From NCBI GenBank assembly GCA_018398765.1, contig JAHBMJ010001021.1, positions 1-36,676 of the forward strand: a stretch of 36,676 nucleotides of DNA. Reading direction: 5' to 3'. This document shows, in pieces, positions 1 through 11,700 of this stretch (position 1 is its first letter; every line of letters starts with the position of its first letter). Below the pieces are notes generated by a model that made no database searches, was not told where the DNA came from, and saw only the letters and a list, made by a program, of their open reading frames with translations. The position numbers and the translations under genes are program-made. This DNA comes from Chromera velia. Taxonomy: Eukaryota > Sar > Chromeraceae.

Positions 1-623
1 CCCCCGCAGTCTTCTTCATCTTCCAATCCGGACCCGAACCCTCCCCTCCCACCTCCCTCCCTTCCCTCTTCTTCCTCCTCTTCGTCGTCGTCCTCCTCCT
101 CAGCTATCGCAGCAGCATTGCCGAATCCTCCGGCTCCCTCCGAAGACCCTCCCCCTGAAGCCCCACCATTATCAACCCCCCTGGAGAAGGTCGTCACCAG
201 GAAAATCAAGAAGGCTGCACCGAACAGAAGAGAACGAGCCAGAGCCAAATGCAGCCGCCGCCCCCGATCCCATGCCAGCCCCCGTCTCCGCGCCAGCCGC
301 AGCACCCAATTCCGCCTCGGCTTCGGCTTCTGCTTCTAGCGACATCCCCCACCGAGCTTCCACGCATGACCAAGAGCATCAAACCCGTCCCCTTCAGAAC
401 AGGAATCCTGAGAGAGAGAAGAGGTTCTGGAGAGGGTTTTCGGCCCCACCAGCACCGTCGCTCTTTCGGTATGGGACTTTGAGAGTTTCGTTACCGCCGA
501 AAGAGTCCTCCCGCAAGATACGAAGACACAGCATCAGAAGAATCCCCCTCCGCAGGGACACCCCCCCACCCCCCCACCCCTGTCTAAAGACCATGACGGT
601 GCCGGTCCCCACGTGCAGTTTTC
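1..623 (+). pseudogene. Coding-like Ser/Pro/Ala-rich sequence with drifting frame
   Basis: No family recognised. Reading from base 1, frame 1 gives a Ser- and Pro-rich peptide that becomes protein-like (STPLEKVVTRKIKKAAPNRR, near 170-230). The plausible frame then moves to frame 2 (an Ala/Pro/Ser stretch, about 235-340), to frame 3 (TELPRMTKSIKPVPFRTGIL, about 352-411), and back to frame 1 (VFGPTSTVALSVWDFESFV, about 436-495). The last switch falls in a GAGAGAGA run near 410-420, a likely place for a slippage indel. A weak donor (GTGCAG) near 615 could join the frame-1 part to the acceptor at 1268. The 5' part lies outside the window. It may be a frameshifted pseudogene, a gene with sequencing indels, or a Ser/Pro-rich exon with small introns that I did not resolve. 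Confidence 0.35.
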
Positions 624-639
624 CTTCTTTTTTTCTTTT

Positions 640-1268
640 TTCTTTTTTTCTTTTTTTATTTGTTGAGTTTTCTTGTCTTGTCTTTTTTTCTCTTCCTTGT
701 CTTGAGTGGAAGCAGCAGAGGAGTAGCGTGTGAAACCAGTGATCACGTGAAAGTCTGTCGGGAGGTGGAGAGGCAAGGGGCGCTTAACTCTCACCTTTCG
801 GGCCCCCTGCCCACGTTGTTTGATTGTTGGTGATGTTCTTTTGTCTTTGTTCTTTCTTTCTTTCTTTCTTTCTTTTCTTTCTTTCTTTCTTTTTGTCTGT
901 TGTGTTCATGAAGACAAGGAGGGCAAAGAAGAAGAAACATATAGTCTGTCTGTCTGTCTGTCTGTCTGTCTGTGTCTGCTTGTTTGTGTGTCTGTTTGTC
1001 TGTCTGTCTGCCTGTCTGTCAGAAAGAAAGGAAGCGATTCGGAAAAATTGAAGTGAAGAAAAGACGATATAGTCTGTCTGTCTGTTGTATTCATGAAGAA
1101 AAGAAGGGAGAAGAAGAAACATATAGTCTGTCTGCCTGCCTGTCTGTCTGTCTGTCTGTCTGTCTGTCTTTTACTGTCGACTGCAATTGTTTTTTGTTTG
1201 CGTCAATCTTTGGCTGCACCTTGTTCCACTTTGTTGTTTTTATTCGTTTTGTGACCTGTCTGTCTGCA
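640..1268 (+). repeat. T-rich, (TTTC)n and (TCTG)n microsatellite tract
   Basis: The tract has runs of T-rich sequence (630-700), (TTTC)n (847-893) and several (TCTG)n/(CCTG)n arrays (944-1019, 1072-1086, 1127-1170). A stretch of about 45 bp starting TTCATGAAGA occurs twice (near 907 and 1092), each time followed by a TCTG array, so part of the tract was duplicated in tandem. It probably lies in an intron. The Cys/Val/Leu-rich open frames here come from the repeats and are not genes. Confidence 0.7.
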
Positions 1269-1359
1269 GGGCCAACTGGAGAGGAGAGAGAAGGAGTCTG
1301 GGAGGTCGGTGGAGGATAAGAGGAGAGCCATGTGTGAAAAGCTCGGAAAGGGATGCTGA
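1269..1359 (+). CDS. Possible 3' exon of the gene at the window start
   Basis: A good acceptor (CTGTCTGCAG) precedes base 1269, at the end of a TCTG-rich intron-like tract. In phase 0 the exon reads a short charged, helix-like peptide starting GQLERREKESGRSVEDKRRA and ends at a TGA at 1357-1359. Another frame downstream (near 1353-1434, LTDVSTIQASLKQLGG) also looks coding, so the true end and frame are uncertain, as in the upstream part of this gene. No domain recognised. Confidence 0.3.
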
Positions 1360-1599
1360 CCGACGTATCAACCATACAGGCGTCTCTGAAGCAATTGGGG
1401 GGAAGTGAAGCAAATGAGGGGACAGAGAATTGAGGAGCGGTGCGGTCTTCATCAGAGGACGGGTATGCTAGCGGAAACGGGCAGAGAGATCTGCGGGGCG
1501 CACGGCCGGAAAAGATTGTGGGACGAGTGGGAGTGCGTGAACGAGGATGCTAAACGTACGTTGAATTCTTCTATTTCATTACATCTGTTGTGCATGCTT

Positions 1600-3430
1600 T
1601 CTTCCGATGGCGCAAGAACGCTAGCTTAGTAGCAGACAGCTGGCGATGCGGTGCGGTCTCGATCAGTCTCAATAGTAGAATCTCTATAAGCAGATAATAC
1701 AATGTATACGTCTTTTTATATGCTTGGTCAAGCCGCGACTCAAGCGATCATCCTTAGGCTAGCGATCGTTCCACACCGGGGTAATCCTTTTAATATATTC
1801 CTTTGAATCCTTTCTCGATTTCTCTTTGATACTTGAATTATATTAGCATAGCATCATTGCTGCATCAATATGAATGTGTACTATTACACGGTAGTAATAC
1901 CCTGTTTCAGTCGATCTAGTGAGGTCTCAATAGTCTTTTTACACTTTTTTTTTTTTTTTAACAAAGACGAACCTAAAGACAAACACCAGTGTTTATATGA
2001 TTACACAGGATTATAGGATTACAGTGTGTTCGGGGCCGGAGCCCTAGACCTGCGAACCAGTTATCTGACGTCCGCCTTACACCATATATTCATGCACATT
2101 ACTCCACATCATGCACAGAGATATAAAATGATAGGCTTAGCCATTGGCTTAGCTAGCCAAAGATTATTTTTTGGCTTAGCCAATGTCAGTGCTAACTAGT
2201 GCTAAAAGTGTTAAGTATATACTTACTTACTTACTTAATTGTGGTTAAGCCTAGGGTCTCTAAAACCAGAGACAAATGGCAACCTATGCATGTAGTTACT
2301 GTGTGTTGCTTGTTTTGGTAAGTATATTCTGTATGTATAAGAAAAAGAAATAAGTTTAGATGGGGAAAAAAACTTGTGTTGCCTTTGCAAAGGCCTGTAC
2401 CCTTTATGGCACAGGTCTTTGCAGAGGCGGGGGGGGGGCCAGGGGGGGGCAAAGGCCCCTAGTAAAAAAAAAATGATGTAATTTTCCCTTAGAAAACAAG
2501 CTTTTTTGTAGATGAATTTTGATTTAGTATCGTAAGAAACATGTTTGAGTGTTTAACTAACTTCAGCAAATCAGCCAGCCAAAGGCTCTTTTTTGGCTTA
2601 GCTTTAGTGCTAAATCAATTTAACATCTCTGATCATGCATGCATATATATAACAACATACATGATCCCATCATGACACATGCATTTTTTGCATTGCACTT
2701 TAAAACCATTGCAACTGCCAACAAATATGGATATATTTGAATTACAGTCCCGGGATAAGATTTAGATTATGCTTGATTTCAGGGTTGCTTTTTCCTCCGG
2801 CTATGACCCTTTGTGGCCGGCTATGGCTGGCCGGCCGGCCAGAGACGTTGCTTACATATTGGCTATGGCCGGAAAAAAAATAGTAAAAAATGACCCCTAA
2901 AAAAAAAAATTTTGTCTGCGGCGCTAGACCCCCTATACATTATAAAACGTTTTTAAAACAATTTTTAAGCATCTTTCAACAACAAAAAAAACTATTTAAA
3001 AAAGTTAGGAGCCTAAAAAAATTAAAAAAAAAAAAACTCTGGCCGGGTGACAAAAAATTAAAAAAAATCTCAAACCTCGCCCCCGATCAGCAAGATGCCT
3101 GCTGCTAGCTTCTCCACTAGCTGGAGGAGAAGGATATTGGGAGGTCGTAGGGGGTTAATCGGACTAAGTCTTTCAATCTACATTTCTAGAGGGTTCAACT
3201 GGCTTTGCGGTGAAGAGCTTTGGGCAGTGGCGTGCTCATAGTCTGTCTGTTTAGGTGAAATGCATGTGGTGTGGTCAATTTTTTTCTGTGTATAACAGAG
3301 GGCACTATGCACAAACCATCCGCTTCTAGTTACAGAATCAAATTCTGCTTACATATATTTAAGCTGTCTGACCTATTCACTACAATTCTTGACAAGGCAA
3401 TAAATTCATTTTATGTTGTTTTTATTAAAC
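1600..3430. other. Gene-free AT-rich DNA with small repeats
   Basis: No convincing exon seen. The sequence holds A/T homopolymers, a G-run near 2425-2450, and two copies of a TTGGCTTAGC-containing motif (2135-2210 and 2570-2620) in the same orientation. A GGCCGG-rich partly palindromic patch lies at 2795-2845. These look like remnants of small non-autonomous transposons. The open frame at 2890-3108 is lysine-rich from A-runs and is not supported as a gene. Confidence 0.5.
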
Positions 3431-3495
3431 TTCCTACCGCCTGTGGAAAAATTATTTAAGCCTTCTTCCTAGTCCTAACTCTCAAACTAACCATG

Positions 3496-3750
3496 ATATC
3501 CCTAATGAATTGGAAGTTGAATTAGGCGTCGAATTGGTAGTACTACCAATTTTTTACCGCCAGTAACTCCCAATTTTGAAAAATTGGTACCCAGTCTAGT
3601 GAAAGAAGTACATAGAGTTTGAAGCTAAAATTTTGTGTACAGGCTAGACAGGAGCTCACTAGTCTTTAGCCGTAGTCATTAAACTCTAATTCATTACTAG
3701 GAACAAATTTTATGAACACTTAGAGTCACCTAAAAATTGGGAGTTACCAA
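3496..3750 (+). repeat. Left terminal inverted repeat of the 1.9-kb transposon
   Basis: Reverse-complement match to 5153-5408. Each arm contains smaller palindromes (GGTAGTACTACC) and repeated AAAAATTGG/CCAATTTTT words, so each arm could itself fold. Confidence 0.8.
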
Positions 3751-4619
3751 TTTTTAAATAGGAATTTTTTAGGACCGCCGAAAAAAAAATTGGTAGTACA
3801 AAAAAAAAAAAAATGGGACTCAACTTGAAACTTTTATTTTATGTATCATAGTGCACCGCTAACGCAATGCTAAATGGACAGTGGATAGCTCTATACAACC
3901 TGCATGTACCAGTACAAAAAACAGAGTGAAAATCGATCCAATTAACCATGTAAGCCTACCAGAATTCATAATCCCTCCGTATACCGGACAGTGGCTGCTG
4001 ATCTTTGTTCAGATCATGCCCCTCTCTCCCAAACATCTCCTACTTACTGGTTTCCAGATGCCTCAAATAGAGATTATATTCCTTCTTCTTCTCCTCTGAT
4101 AGATTTTGGGGGGGGGCAATATGGGTGTACTGAAAAACAACCAAGGAATCATCTGGGAAAATTCCGATGTCTGAAGAAGTTGGCTTTCGCGAGAACCACC
4201 TGGAGGTCAAACAGCGGGGTTTCACAGGAATTTCTCTTTTGTTGTCTCTGCTTTTCTTTTTCATCCTGCGGTTCGTTCAACATAATATTTTGCATATCGC
4301 AGACGAGGGTGAAGCGAAAAAAGAGCTGGGACTTTTTCTTGTTTGGGCAGTGAATGAGAAGAAGCTCTTTCAGATGGAGGAATTGAATTCGTTTCTGTTT
4401 GATTCAGATATATCACAGTGGCAAAAAACAAGGCTGCCCCCTACTCAGTGGGTCTGAGGGATTCTAAAAAACAATAGAAAGATTAAATTGGGGGCTGCAG
4501 ATGTTAGACACGTTTTCCCTCGCATGGTTAAGTTCATAGAAAAAATGTGCCTAGACATTTTTGTTGTAGAGAACCCTCCTACTTGTTCTTTTTACTTGCA
4601 TTCATAGATCTTTTCCACG

Positions 4620-4838
4620 TTGACAGGTTCAATCATGGATGAGAAACTTGCAGAGCTGAAGACGGTGATAAAGACTTGGCAAGACCTTTTTTGCAAGTCT
4701 TATGGGTGGGCGGTCCCAAAAACTCACTTCTACTCGCACTTCCCGGTGTGGATCTGCCGGTTTGGGGGGTTGAACACAGCGAAATGCTACGGCTTTGAAT
4801 CGTATCATAAGAAGGTTTGCAAACGTTTTATCCTATAG
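4620..4838 (+). pseudogene. DUF4218-like transposon protein fragment
   Basis: A 72-codon frame inside the inverted-repeat element reads ELKTVIKTWQDLFCKSYGW, then PKTHFYSHFPVWICRFGGLN, then a short Phe/Glu/His segment (YGFESYHKKVCKRF). The order 'PKTHF..H.P..I.RFG.L' followed by 'FE..HK..K' resembles the C-terminal DUF4218-type region of eukaryotic transposon proteins, from family memory and not from an alignment. It is far shorter than a transposase and carries no DDE catalytic residues. An upstream frame at 4167-4457 may be another decayed piece of the same gene. Its position inside the terminal repeats supports a transposon origin. Confidence 0.4.
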
Positions 4839-5152
4839 GGGGGACGTTATTCATATGATCGTTTTATTCTGGAAGATCTGGTTTTTACGTGGTTGTGCAA
4901 GAGAAAGAAAGCCATGCAAGCATATTTTACCGATGTGTCACACCAGGAGGGACTTCGAGCATGAATAATACTATGAAACTATATAAAACTTATCGATTTA
5001 TGAAATTCTGTGCAGCTGCAACACTGTTCTATTACAGTGTTCTTTTTTTCTATATATATTTTACTTTCTAGGAGAAGTTATAAAATTGGTAGTCAAAAAC
5101 AAAAAATTGGGTGTTGATTTTCTTAAAAATTGGTAGTTAGTCCTAGAAAAAA

Positions 5153-5408
5153 ATTGGTGACTCCCAATTTTTAGGTGACTCTAAGTGTTCATAAAATTTG
5201 TTCCTAGTAATGAATTAGAGTCTAAGGACTACGGCTAAAGACTAGTGAGCCCCTGTCTAGCCCGTACACAAAATTTTAGCTTCAAACTCCATGTACTTCT
5301 TTCACTAGACTAGGTACCAATTTTTCAAAATTGGGAGTTACTGGCGGTAAAAAATTGGTAGTACTACCAATTCGACGCCTAATTCAACTCCCAATTCATT
5401 CGGGATAT
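5153..5408 (-). repeat. Right terminal inverted repeat of the 1.9-kb transposon
   Basis: Reverse-complement partner of 3496-3750. The outer end reads GGGATAT at 5402-5408, matching ATATCCC at the left end. Confidence 0.8.
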
Positions 5409-5822
5409 GTTAATTCTTCATTTTTTTTTATGTTTCCTCCCTGACACCAGGCTGCAAAATGTAAAGCAGCTGTCTTCTAGATTTGAAAACGCTGCTGCGT
5501 GTAAGGTAGTTTTATAATTGAGTTAAAGTAATATATGAATCTGTAGTATCCTCTACAATTCTTGAGAAATGAAAGAAAATCATATAAATAAACATCTGCA
5601 TCCTTATTCATCTTTTTCTGCCCGCTTTGTCTTCTCTTTTGTCTAACTTCCCCTTGACACAAACCGCACCACATACTGTTAGCTTAGAGTAGATGTCTGA
5701 TATTCTACTAAAGTATAAGCTTTGAGCTGTTTGCTGCCTTGCTGTATGAGTCAGAGCACCACACTTATTGTATTTAAAAAAATAGCCTTGGAAAACATGT
5801 TTGTATCAAAAATTAGGCTTTG

Positions 5823-6207
5823 CTCCACCTGTGGAAAAATTATTTGAGCCTTCTTCCTAGTCTTAACTCTCAAACTAACCATGATATGAAGCTAATATTT
5901 TGAGAATATCTTATAACAACTGCAAACTATTTTTTTATAAAACACAGATAGTTTTAAGGTGATTCAAGAATGAAATATCAAAGATTATATTTTTAAAAAA
6001 AGTCAGAAAAAAATTGAATTTCAAAACTCAAATATTTTTTATAGTTTTTTACCTTTATAGTCTAGTGACTCTATGAAATTTAAAAATTAAGGCTTTTAAA
6101 CCCCACACTCTATAACCAAGTAGATAAGATTTTTTGAGACTAAATTTAAAATATGCTAGAATTTTTGGCGATTTTTTTCATTAATAATTTTTCTACAGGC
6201 GGTAGCA
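5823..6207. mobile_element. Small inverted-repeat element (MITE-like)
   Basis: The left end carries CCTGTGGAAAAATTATTT and the right end carries the near reverse complement AATAATTTTTCTACAGGCGG (6184-6203). The interior is AT-rich with no gene. About 62 bp of its left end, through CAAACTAACCATGATAT, is also present at 3435-3499, directly abutting the 1.9-kb transposon. That transposon therefore seems to sit against a truncated copy of the same small element. Confidence 0.55.
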
Positions 6208-6599
6208 CTATATGCTATAACATAAACTTAAATTCTACCACCATAATCCGGTCTGACCAGCCTAGCTGTGAAGCCCTCCTTCCTGCACTGTTTCCTTTAC
6301 AGAAGAAGCAATTCTTTGTACTTGATTAGCGGCGCTAAACGTTGCTGTTGAGCGTATCCATTAGTGTTGTGCCTGTGTATTTCTTTACAGGTAACATTCA
6401 CTAACTTCCACGTGCCGCGGTGATCGTGATTTTTCCCTAGCTGAGCAACCAGTCTTTTGAACATATTTGAGCAGATTTGCATAGAAGTAACGATTTTAAA
6501 TGCTCTAAAAAACTTTAAATTGCTTTAAGTAACCTAGTTTTACTTTATAATGAAGCTAGAATATAGTAAATTTAAAAGTCACTTTGAATTCCACTAAGT

Positions 6600-7400
6600 C
6601 ATACTTTGGAGTCCACTCTGTTTAAAATAGGCAGACCAGCAAAATGAGAGAATGACACTGGCAGAATAGCAGGAAGGCAGAGAGATATACAAAAATACAG
6701 ACGTACATAGTTAGGCCTGCCTAGCAGGCGGCAAACAGGCAGATATCCCAAACGGCAGAATAGGCAGACCGGCAAAATAAGACAATGACACTGGCAGAAT
6801 AGCAGGAAGGCAGAGAGACATGCAAAGACGTAAACATAGGCAGGCAGGCTAGCAGGCAGACAAGTAGGCAGACAAACAGATAGACAGGCACACAGGCTGC
6901 TCTCTTAGTGACCCTGTTTGCTCACATCTCATCTCTTTACTTAATTGCATTTCACTTCTCTTATCTTGCCTCTCTTATGTCATTTCTCTCAATTCCAACC
7001 TTTTATCCGACCTCTCAGCTGCACACATCTCTACATGCGATCTCACAAACTTTAACAAACTGTGAGATTCAGAGGTCACAATCCGACTATGTTTCCGTCT
7101 TAACGTTTCCTTCCGGCACGACTGAGTGTGCTCCTACCTACCTGCCTGTTAGCTATCGTGCAGGGATGCCTTCCTGTATGCCTGACCGCATTCCTAATTT
7201 GGTCTTATTTTCTGAGTGTGCTCAAAGTTCTGCCTCCCTGCCTGTTTAACTGCTTTCTTATTATCCCAGGTGCCCATTCTGTCTGCCTGACAGTCACTAC
7301 CTCCCGAATTTTGATCTTTCTATTTCCTAGTCTGTTTCCCCGTATTCACTGGAAAGTTTTGACTGGACTGCCCTTTCCAAGCACTGCCTTTAAAAAATTG
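6600..7400. repeat. Degenerate GCAGGC-rich tandem repeats
   Basis: A unit containing AATGACACTGGCAGAATAGC is present near 6650 and again near 6783, followed by short GGCAGGCA-type repeats to about 6895. From about 7130 to 7340 the sequence is rich in CCTGCCTG...CTTCC...TTTGG words resembling the 35-bp minisatellite at 35520-36130. The open frames at 6908-7412 come from this and from pyrimidine-rich sequence; no gene is supported. Confidence 0.5.
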
Positions 7401-7594
7401 TTAGTCTCATAACCTTCCATATTTTGCTTTTTTGCTCTTCCATCTTTTCTCCCGTCATCTTTTCTGTCCTCTTTATCTGTTCTGTGTTTCTTCTTTCTTT
7501 CTGTCACTGTTTTCTTCATTCTCTTCCCCCTTTTTCTTTCTCTCTCCGGACATACCTCTTATCTTACCTGTTTTTTCATAACAGCGCCTGAAAG

Positions 7595-7790
7595 TTATTT
7601 CATGATAAGTTTTCTCGACTTGATTGTACTCGATGGTCAACATTGACCGGCATTTATTGAACATTAAATTACTTTTTAATACATGTTTTTCATGATGGTA
7701 TTGCATGATAAGTTTCCTTGACTTGATCATACTTGATCCATAAGTTGATCGTCAACATTGATCAGCATTTATTGCAATTATTGCATAAAA
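7595..7790 (+). repeat. Two diverged copies of a repeat of about 65-75 bp
   Basis: A segment beginning CATGATAAGTTTTC, continuing through CGACTTGAT and ending CAACATTGACCGGCATTTATT, is repeated about 100 bp downstream with small changes. The surrounding AT-rich stretch to 8200 shows no exon. Confidence 0.5.
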
Positions 7791-8307
7791 ATATAAACTC
7801 TTTTATAATTATAAGCTGTTTGAGGAGATTCAGGAAAATTTATACCTGATTGCAAAACTCTTTTGACCGATTATTGATGAGTTCATTAATTAGTACACAA
7901 AACATTGATCAAAAAATATTCTATAAAGAAGGTTACAGAATGTCTTTACCCGTAAATCTAAGGATTTTTAGAATATTCTATGACGTGCATAGGTGCTATT
8001 CGTCTTTAATTAATTTTGGTGACTTCAGTATACAGGTTATTTATTAGTACATTTACATTAAATATATATATTCATCGACTGATTGATTGAGTGAGTGAAT
8101 GAGTGATTGATACATTTGGATATCATCAGTTTCCCAGGAAAGGATTTAGTAATCAGACCGTAGAATCAGACTGTAATCTTTTAACGTTTTCTTTCAGCCC
8201 GTCATAGTTTATATAGTTTGGCATAACACACTCACACGTCCTCAGTCACTTCCGTGCGCAAAGCGCGCGCACTCACTTGTACACTATAACCATGCATATA
8301 CTATAGT

Positions 8308-8359
8308 GGGGGGGCTGGCCATGTTTGGCGTATACCCGGCGCACAGGCGCACCCCGACC
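8308..8359 (+). promoter_or_regulatory. Conserved GC-rich upstream block, copy 1
   Basis: A G-run followed by CTGGCCAT, TTTGGCGTATAC and GGCGCACAGGCGCACC is repeated almost perfectly at 21453-21503. This copy lies about 400 bp upstream of the ATG at 8759; the other lies about 560 bp upstream of the RPB11 ATG, in the same orientation. A second palindrome-like block (GCGCAAAGCGCGCGC, near 8257-8271) is also shared but inverted relative to the gene. The position suggests a promoter or 5'-leader element; a dispersed repeat is the alternative. Confidence 0.4.
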
Positions 8360-8467
8360 AATTAAACCATACAGGCAACATTTTATCGATGTACGTACGT
8401 ATCATGTATACGCGTTAAGTTTCCCTTCTCGATGACTCGTACGGAAGGCTGTATGTTTCTGATTTAG

Positions 8468-8579
8468 CCGGTCGGATAGACGCACTGAGGAGAAGCCAAA
8501 GGACAAGGCAAAGAAGAGGGTGAAGCGTCCTCCAGGATCTGTTGTGATGATGAAGGTCCCATCAAGTGTTGTTTGTTGA
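8468..8579 (+). CDS. Possible upstream exon, lysine/arginine-rich
   Basis: After an acceptor-like TTTCTGATTTAG, one frame reads a charged peptide (RTEEKPKDKAKKRVKRPPGS) with no stop until TGA near 8578. It could be a 5' exon of the AAA-like gene or unrelated noncoding sequence. No domain, and the splice partner is not identified. Confidence 0.2.
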
Positions 8580-8758
8580 CACACTGTTGCAATACACACG
8601 TCAACAGCACATTCCTGCATGCATGCGGTGTTGCTTTCAGCAGCCGTCTACGTGTGGGAAGAGATGAGCTACCCCGTTCGTATGCTGTTGTCTTCTCCCA
8701 TTAAAAGGTGCGAACTCCTTTGCCGTGGATAGCAAACAGCAGAAACTTCGAAAGCAAC

Positions 8759-11700
8759 ATGCATGGGCGGTCGAGCAACAGCAGCAAATTTTCGAGTGTG
8801 GCTTACCACGCCATGCTCTGCCTGTTTTCTGGGAAGCATCTGTTGATCCGCACCCCCTGCACACCCAGAGGGAGCAACGAGAGCCAGTCCCAGGCAGCTG
8901 CCAAGGAGGTTCTTGTAAAAGAAGTTGCAGAAGCCCTTCAGACACTCTGGCCGTCCGTCTACATTTGCGAAATCGGAAACTCCATTTCCCTCTCGGACAT
9001 CTTCTTAACGATGCCCGTGAAGAGACAGATGGGAGGAGGGCGGGCAAGGGAAAGGCCTCATGAGATACAAATTCCAAATGTATTGATATTGCAAGTAAGT
9101 TTTTCACAGTCTTTACTTAATTGTGTGATTCACCGTCGTGTCGTCTTTGCCTGTCAATTGCCTCTTAAAATCTTGTAGCATGCACGTGATTGGTCCAGCA
9201 GCCGACTGCTTTGCGCTGCCGTCAGACACTCCACAGCAATGGAAAGAGAAAAGGCCTCAATTTTTCGTTTCTCAGTGACTGAGACGCAAAGTGAATGGAA
9301 GAGTCCGTCAGTCAGACGGCAAGTCAACCAGTTAACCAGGTTCAATCAACTTGTGTGCCTTTCTTTGCCTTGGTATCCGAGGAAATTATGTCACCTCTCA
9401 ATCGTCATTCCAGAGGATATCAGAGGGAGTAGCCCGCTATCCTTTCTTGAACACCCATTTCCCTCTCTTCTTTGCCTCATTGCTTTATTCTACCTGCTTG
9501 CCTGCCTCCTGTCCGCTTGGTTCAATGCAGGGCCTAGACCGGGCGTCCATACAGCTCCAGCAGGACCTGGCACTTCTCCTGGAGACCACCTGTCTGGAGC
9601 TAAAGGGCAACAGCAACAGCCAGGCGGTTGGAGGAGGAGCTCCCTTTGTGCTCCAGCTGCCGTCTCCTTTTCTGATTGTGGGTCTTGTGCAGTCCTGTCT
9701 TCCCCTGAAGGTCCGAGTCCTCGACGCGTTCCTCTTCTTTCTGGCTGACGACCCCCAGCCAGGAGGGGAAGAGAGGGACAATGACCAGGGGGGACATGGG
9801 GGACAGGCATACCGAAACAACGAAAACGGTGGGGGGGGAATCCGGATCCACTTTGAGGATGGGTTTCCTCCTGGGAGCCCCGGCATGATGCCCGGGTCCT
9901 TTGAGGGCCCCTCCAGGAGAGGTCTGCAGCCTGTCGACGAGGCCTGTCTGAAGCTTGCAGAGAGGGTGCTGAGTGACGAGGAGGACATGAGCAGAATCCG
10001 AAAAGTCCACGTCGACATGAGGGTGGACCAGTACATCAGAGACGTCATCGTGCACCTGAGAAACAGCCCTCTGGTACGCTCAGGCAGACAGGCAGCCCCG
10101 ATGTGAGGGGACTAGTGGAGCGACTGTGCTCAGCATTTTCTTCTTTTGCCACCTTGCGTCTCTCTCAAGCAACGTTTCTCTGTCCTTCCTTTCCGCAATC
10201 ATACTCGAACTCTTCCACACACAAAAAGAGAAGCCCGTGGCAGGGTCACCCACTGTGCAGAATTTTACTTGTTGGCTGTTTGTTGCATATGATCGTCTGT
10301 CTGGCCAAACTTTGGCCTTCTGTTGACGTCCCTGTTTCTTTGGCCACTCGTCATAATGCATGCATGTGGTGGGAGGGGCGATGCACGCATGCTCGCGTAC
10401 ATGGATGAATCATTTCTCCGTTGATGAACTTGACTTTTTGGGTCATACCTTCATCGCTCAAAAGCCGGACCCCCTACGGCCATCGACTCCCTCTCAGCTT
10501 GTGTGAGGCCCCTTGTGAAGCCGCAACAAGGTTCCATTAAGTGCTGTTCACATGCTCGTGCACCTCTTTGGTTGAAAGAAAGAAAGAACGCACACATGAC
10601 CGAGTACATTCCTTCCTTCCTTCCTTCCTTCCTTCCTTCATTCATTCATTCATTCATCTTTTCATTCACTCATCCATTCATTCATTCATTCATTCACTCA
10701 TTCATTCATTCATTCATTCATCCCGTCATGCTGCCCTCACATTTGTCCCTTCCTTCCTTCCTTCCTTGCTTCCTTCCTTTCTTCTTTCAGGTCGTTGAAG
10801 GTCCTTCGATTGCCGCGGCCTCTCATCTAAGGGAAGCTTCTCAGTCAGTCAGTCAGTCAGTTAGTCAGTCAGTCAGTCAGTCAGTCAGTTAGTAAGTCAG
10901 TCAGTCAGTCAGTTAGTAAGTCAGTCAGTTAGTCAGTCAGTCAGTCAGTTAGTCAGTCAGTCAGTCATTCATGCAGTCATTCAGTCATTCAGTCAGTCAG
11001 TGAGTCCTTGAATGAACGATTTTTACAACTGCTAGTCGTCTGGTGTATGTGTAGGCAGCTTTGTTCTCTTCCTTTGGAATCGCATTCGCAGTTTCCTTTT
11101 TTTTTTTTTTCCTTGCCTGACGTTCACCATGCGATTTGAATTAGTCACCTGAGACCTCTTGTTGAGCTTTATACACCCAAATGAATGCAACTATCTCTTC
11201 GCTGTCTGCTTTCTTTGTTTCTTCTCTTTACTGCGCTGTGGGTGTGTGATCACAATTGTGCATTCAGACTGGCGGCCTTCCTCTCGGCAGCAGAGAGGGG
11301 TACCCGGCGGAGCGGCACCCTCTCGGGGGAGGCGTACAGCAAGAGGACCAAGGGGGGGGCCGTCTTCGTCACACCTCAGCACGTCAAGGCCGTGGTCAGT
11401 CAGTCAGCCAGCCAGTCAAGCAATCTTGGGCAGAAAAAGAGAGCTCCATACGGTACTTCGTTTTTTCTTTCTCTTCTTAGTGATAAGAGTCATTCTAACT
11501 ACCTGAGTGATGGTGTCAGAAGCAGCGGAGCTTCGCATCGAATAAACTCAAGTTATTGTTGTGCGTCCACATGTACATATGCAGGCGCCCTCTGTTCTTG
11601 CCCATCGGATCAAACCAGCGCAGCACCCCGCCCCTGAACTCCTCAACGACCCATCCATGTCTTCAGACCCTCTCCAGCACTTCGGCCCTGGGGGCAGTCC

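Larger units (their letters stand above)
3496..5408. mobile_element. DNA transposon with long terminal inverted repeats
   Basis: The sequence from about 3496 to 3750 reappears as its reverse complement at about 5153-5408, with few mismatches over about 250 bp. Landmarks shared by both arms are ATATCCC at the outer end, GAATTGGTAGTACTACCAATT, and AACAAATTTTATGAACACTT. Between the arms are about 1.4 kb containing a short transposase-associated fragment (4620-4838). Length is about 1.9 kb. No clear target-site duplication was found. The core is broken by stops, so the copy is probably non-autonomous. Confidence 0.8.

Noticed and set aside
784-1375. Frames rich in Cys/Leu/Ser/Val or Asp/Arg/Gln/Thr repeats
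   Set aside because: Generated by (TCTG)n and (TTTC)n arrays.
9485-10055. Minus-strand frames opposite exon 2 of the AAA-like gene
   Set aside because: Shadow frames; the plus strand has matching splice sites, phase and domain continuity.
10503-10892. Frames rich in Ser/Phe/Leu/His/Ile repeats
   Set aside because: Products of CCTT, CATT and CAGT arrays; the only real coding here is the 53-bp exon at 10791-10843.
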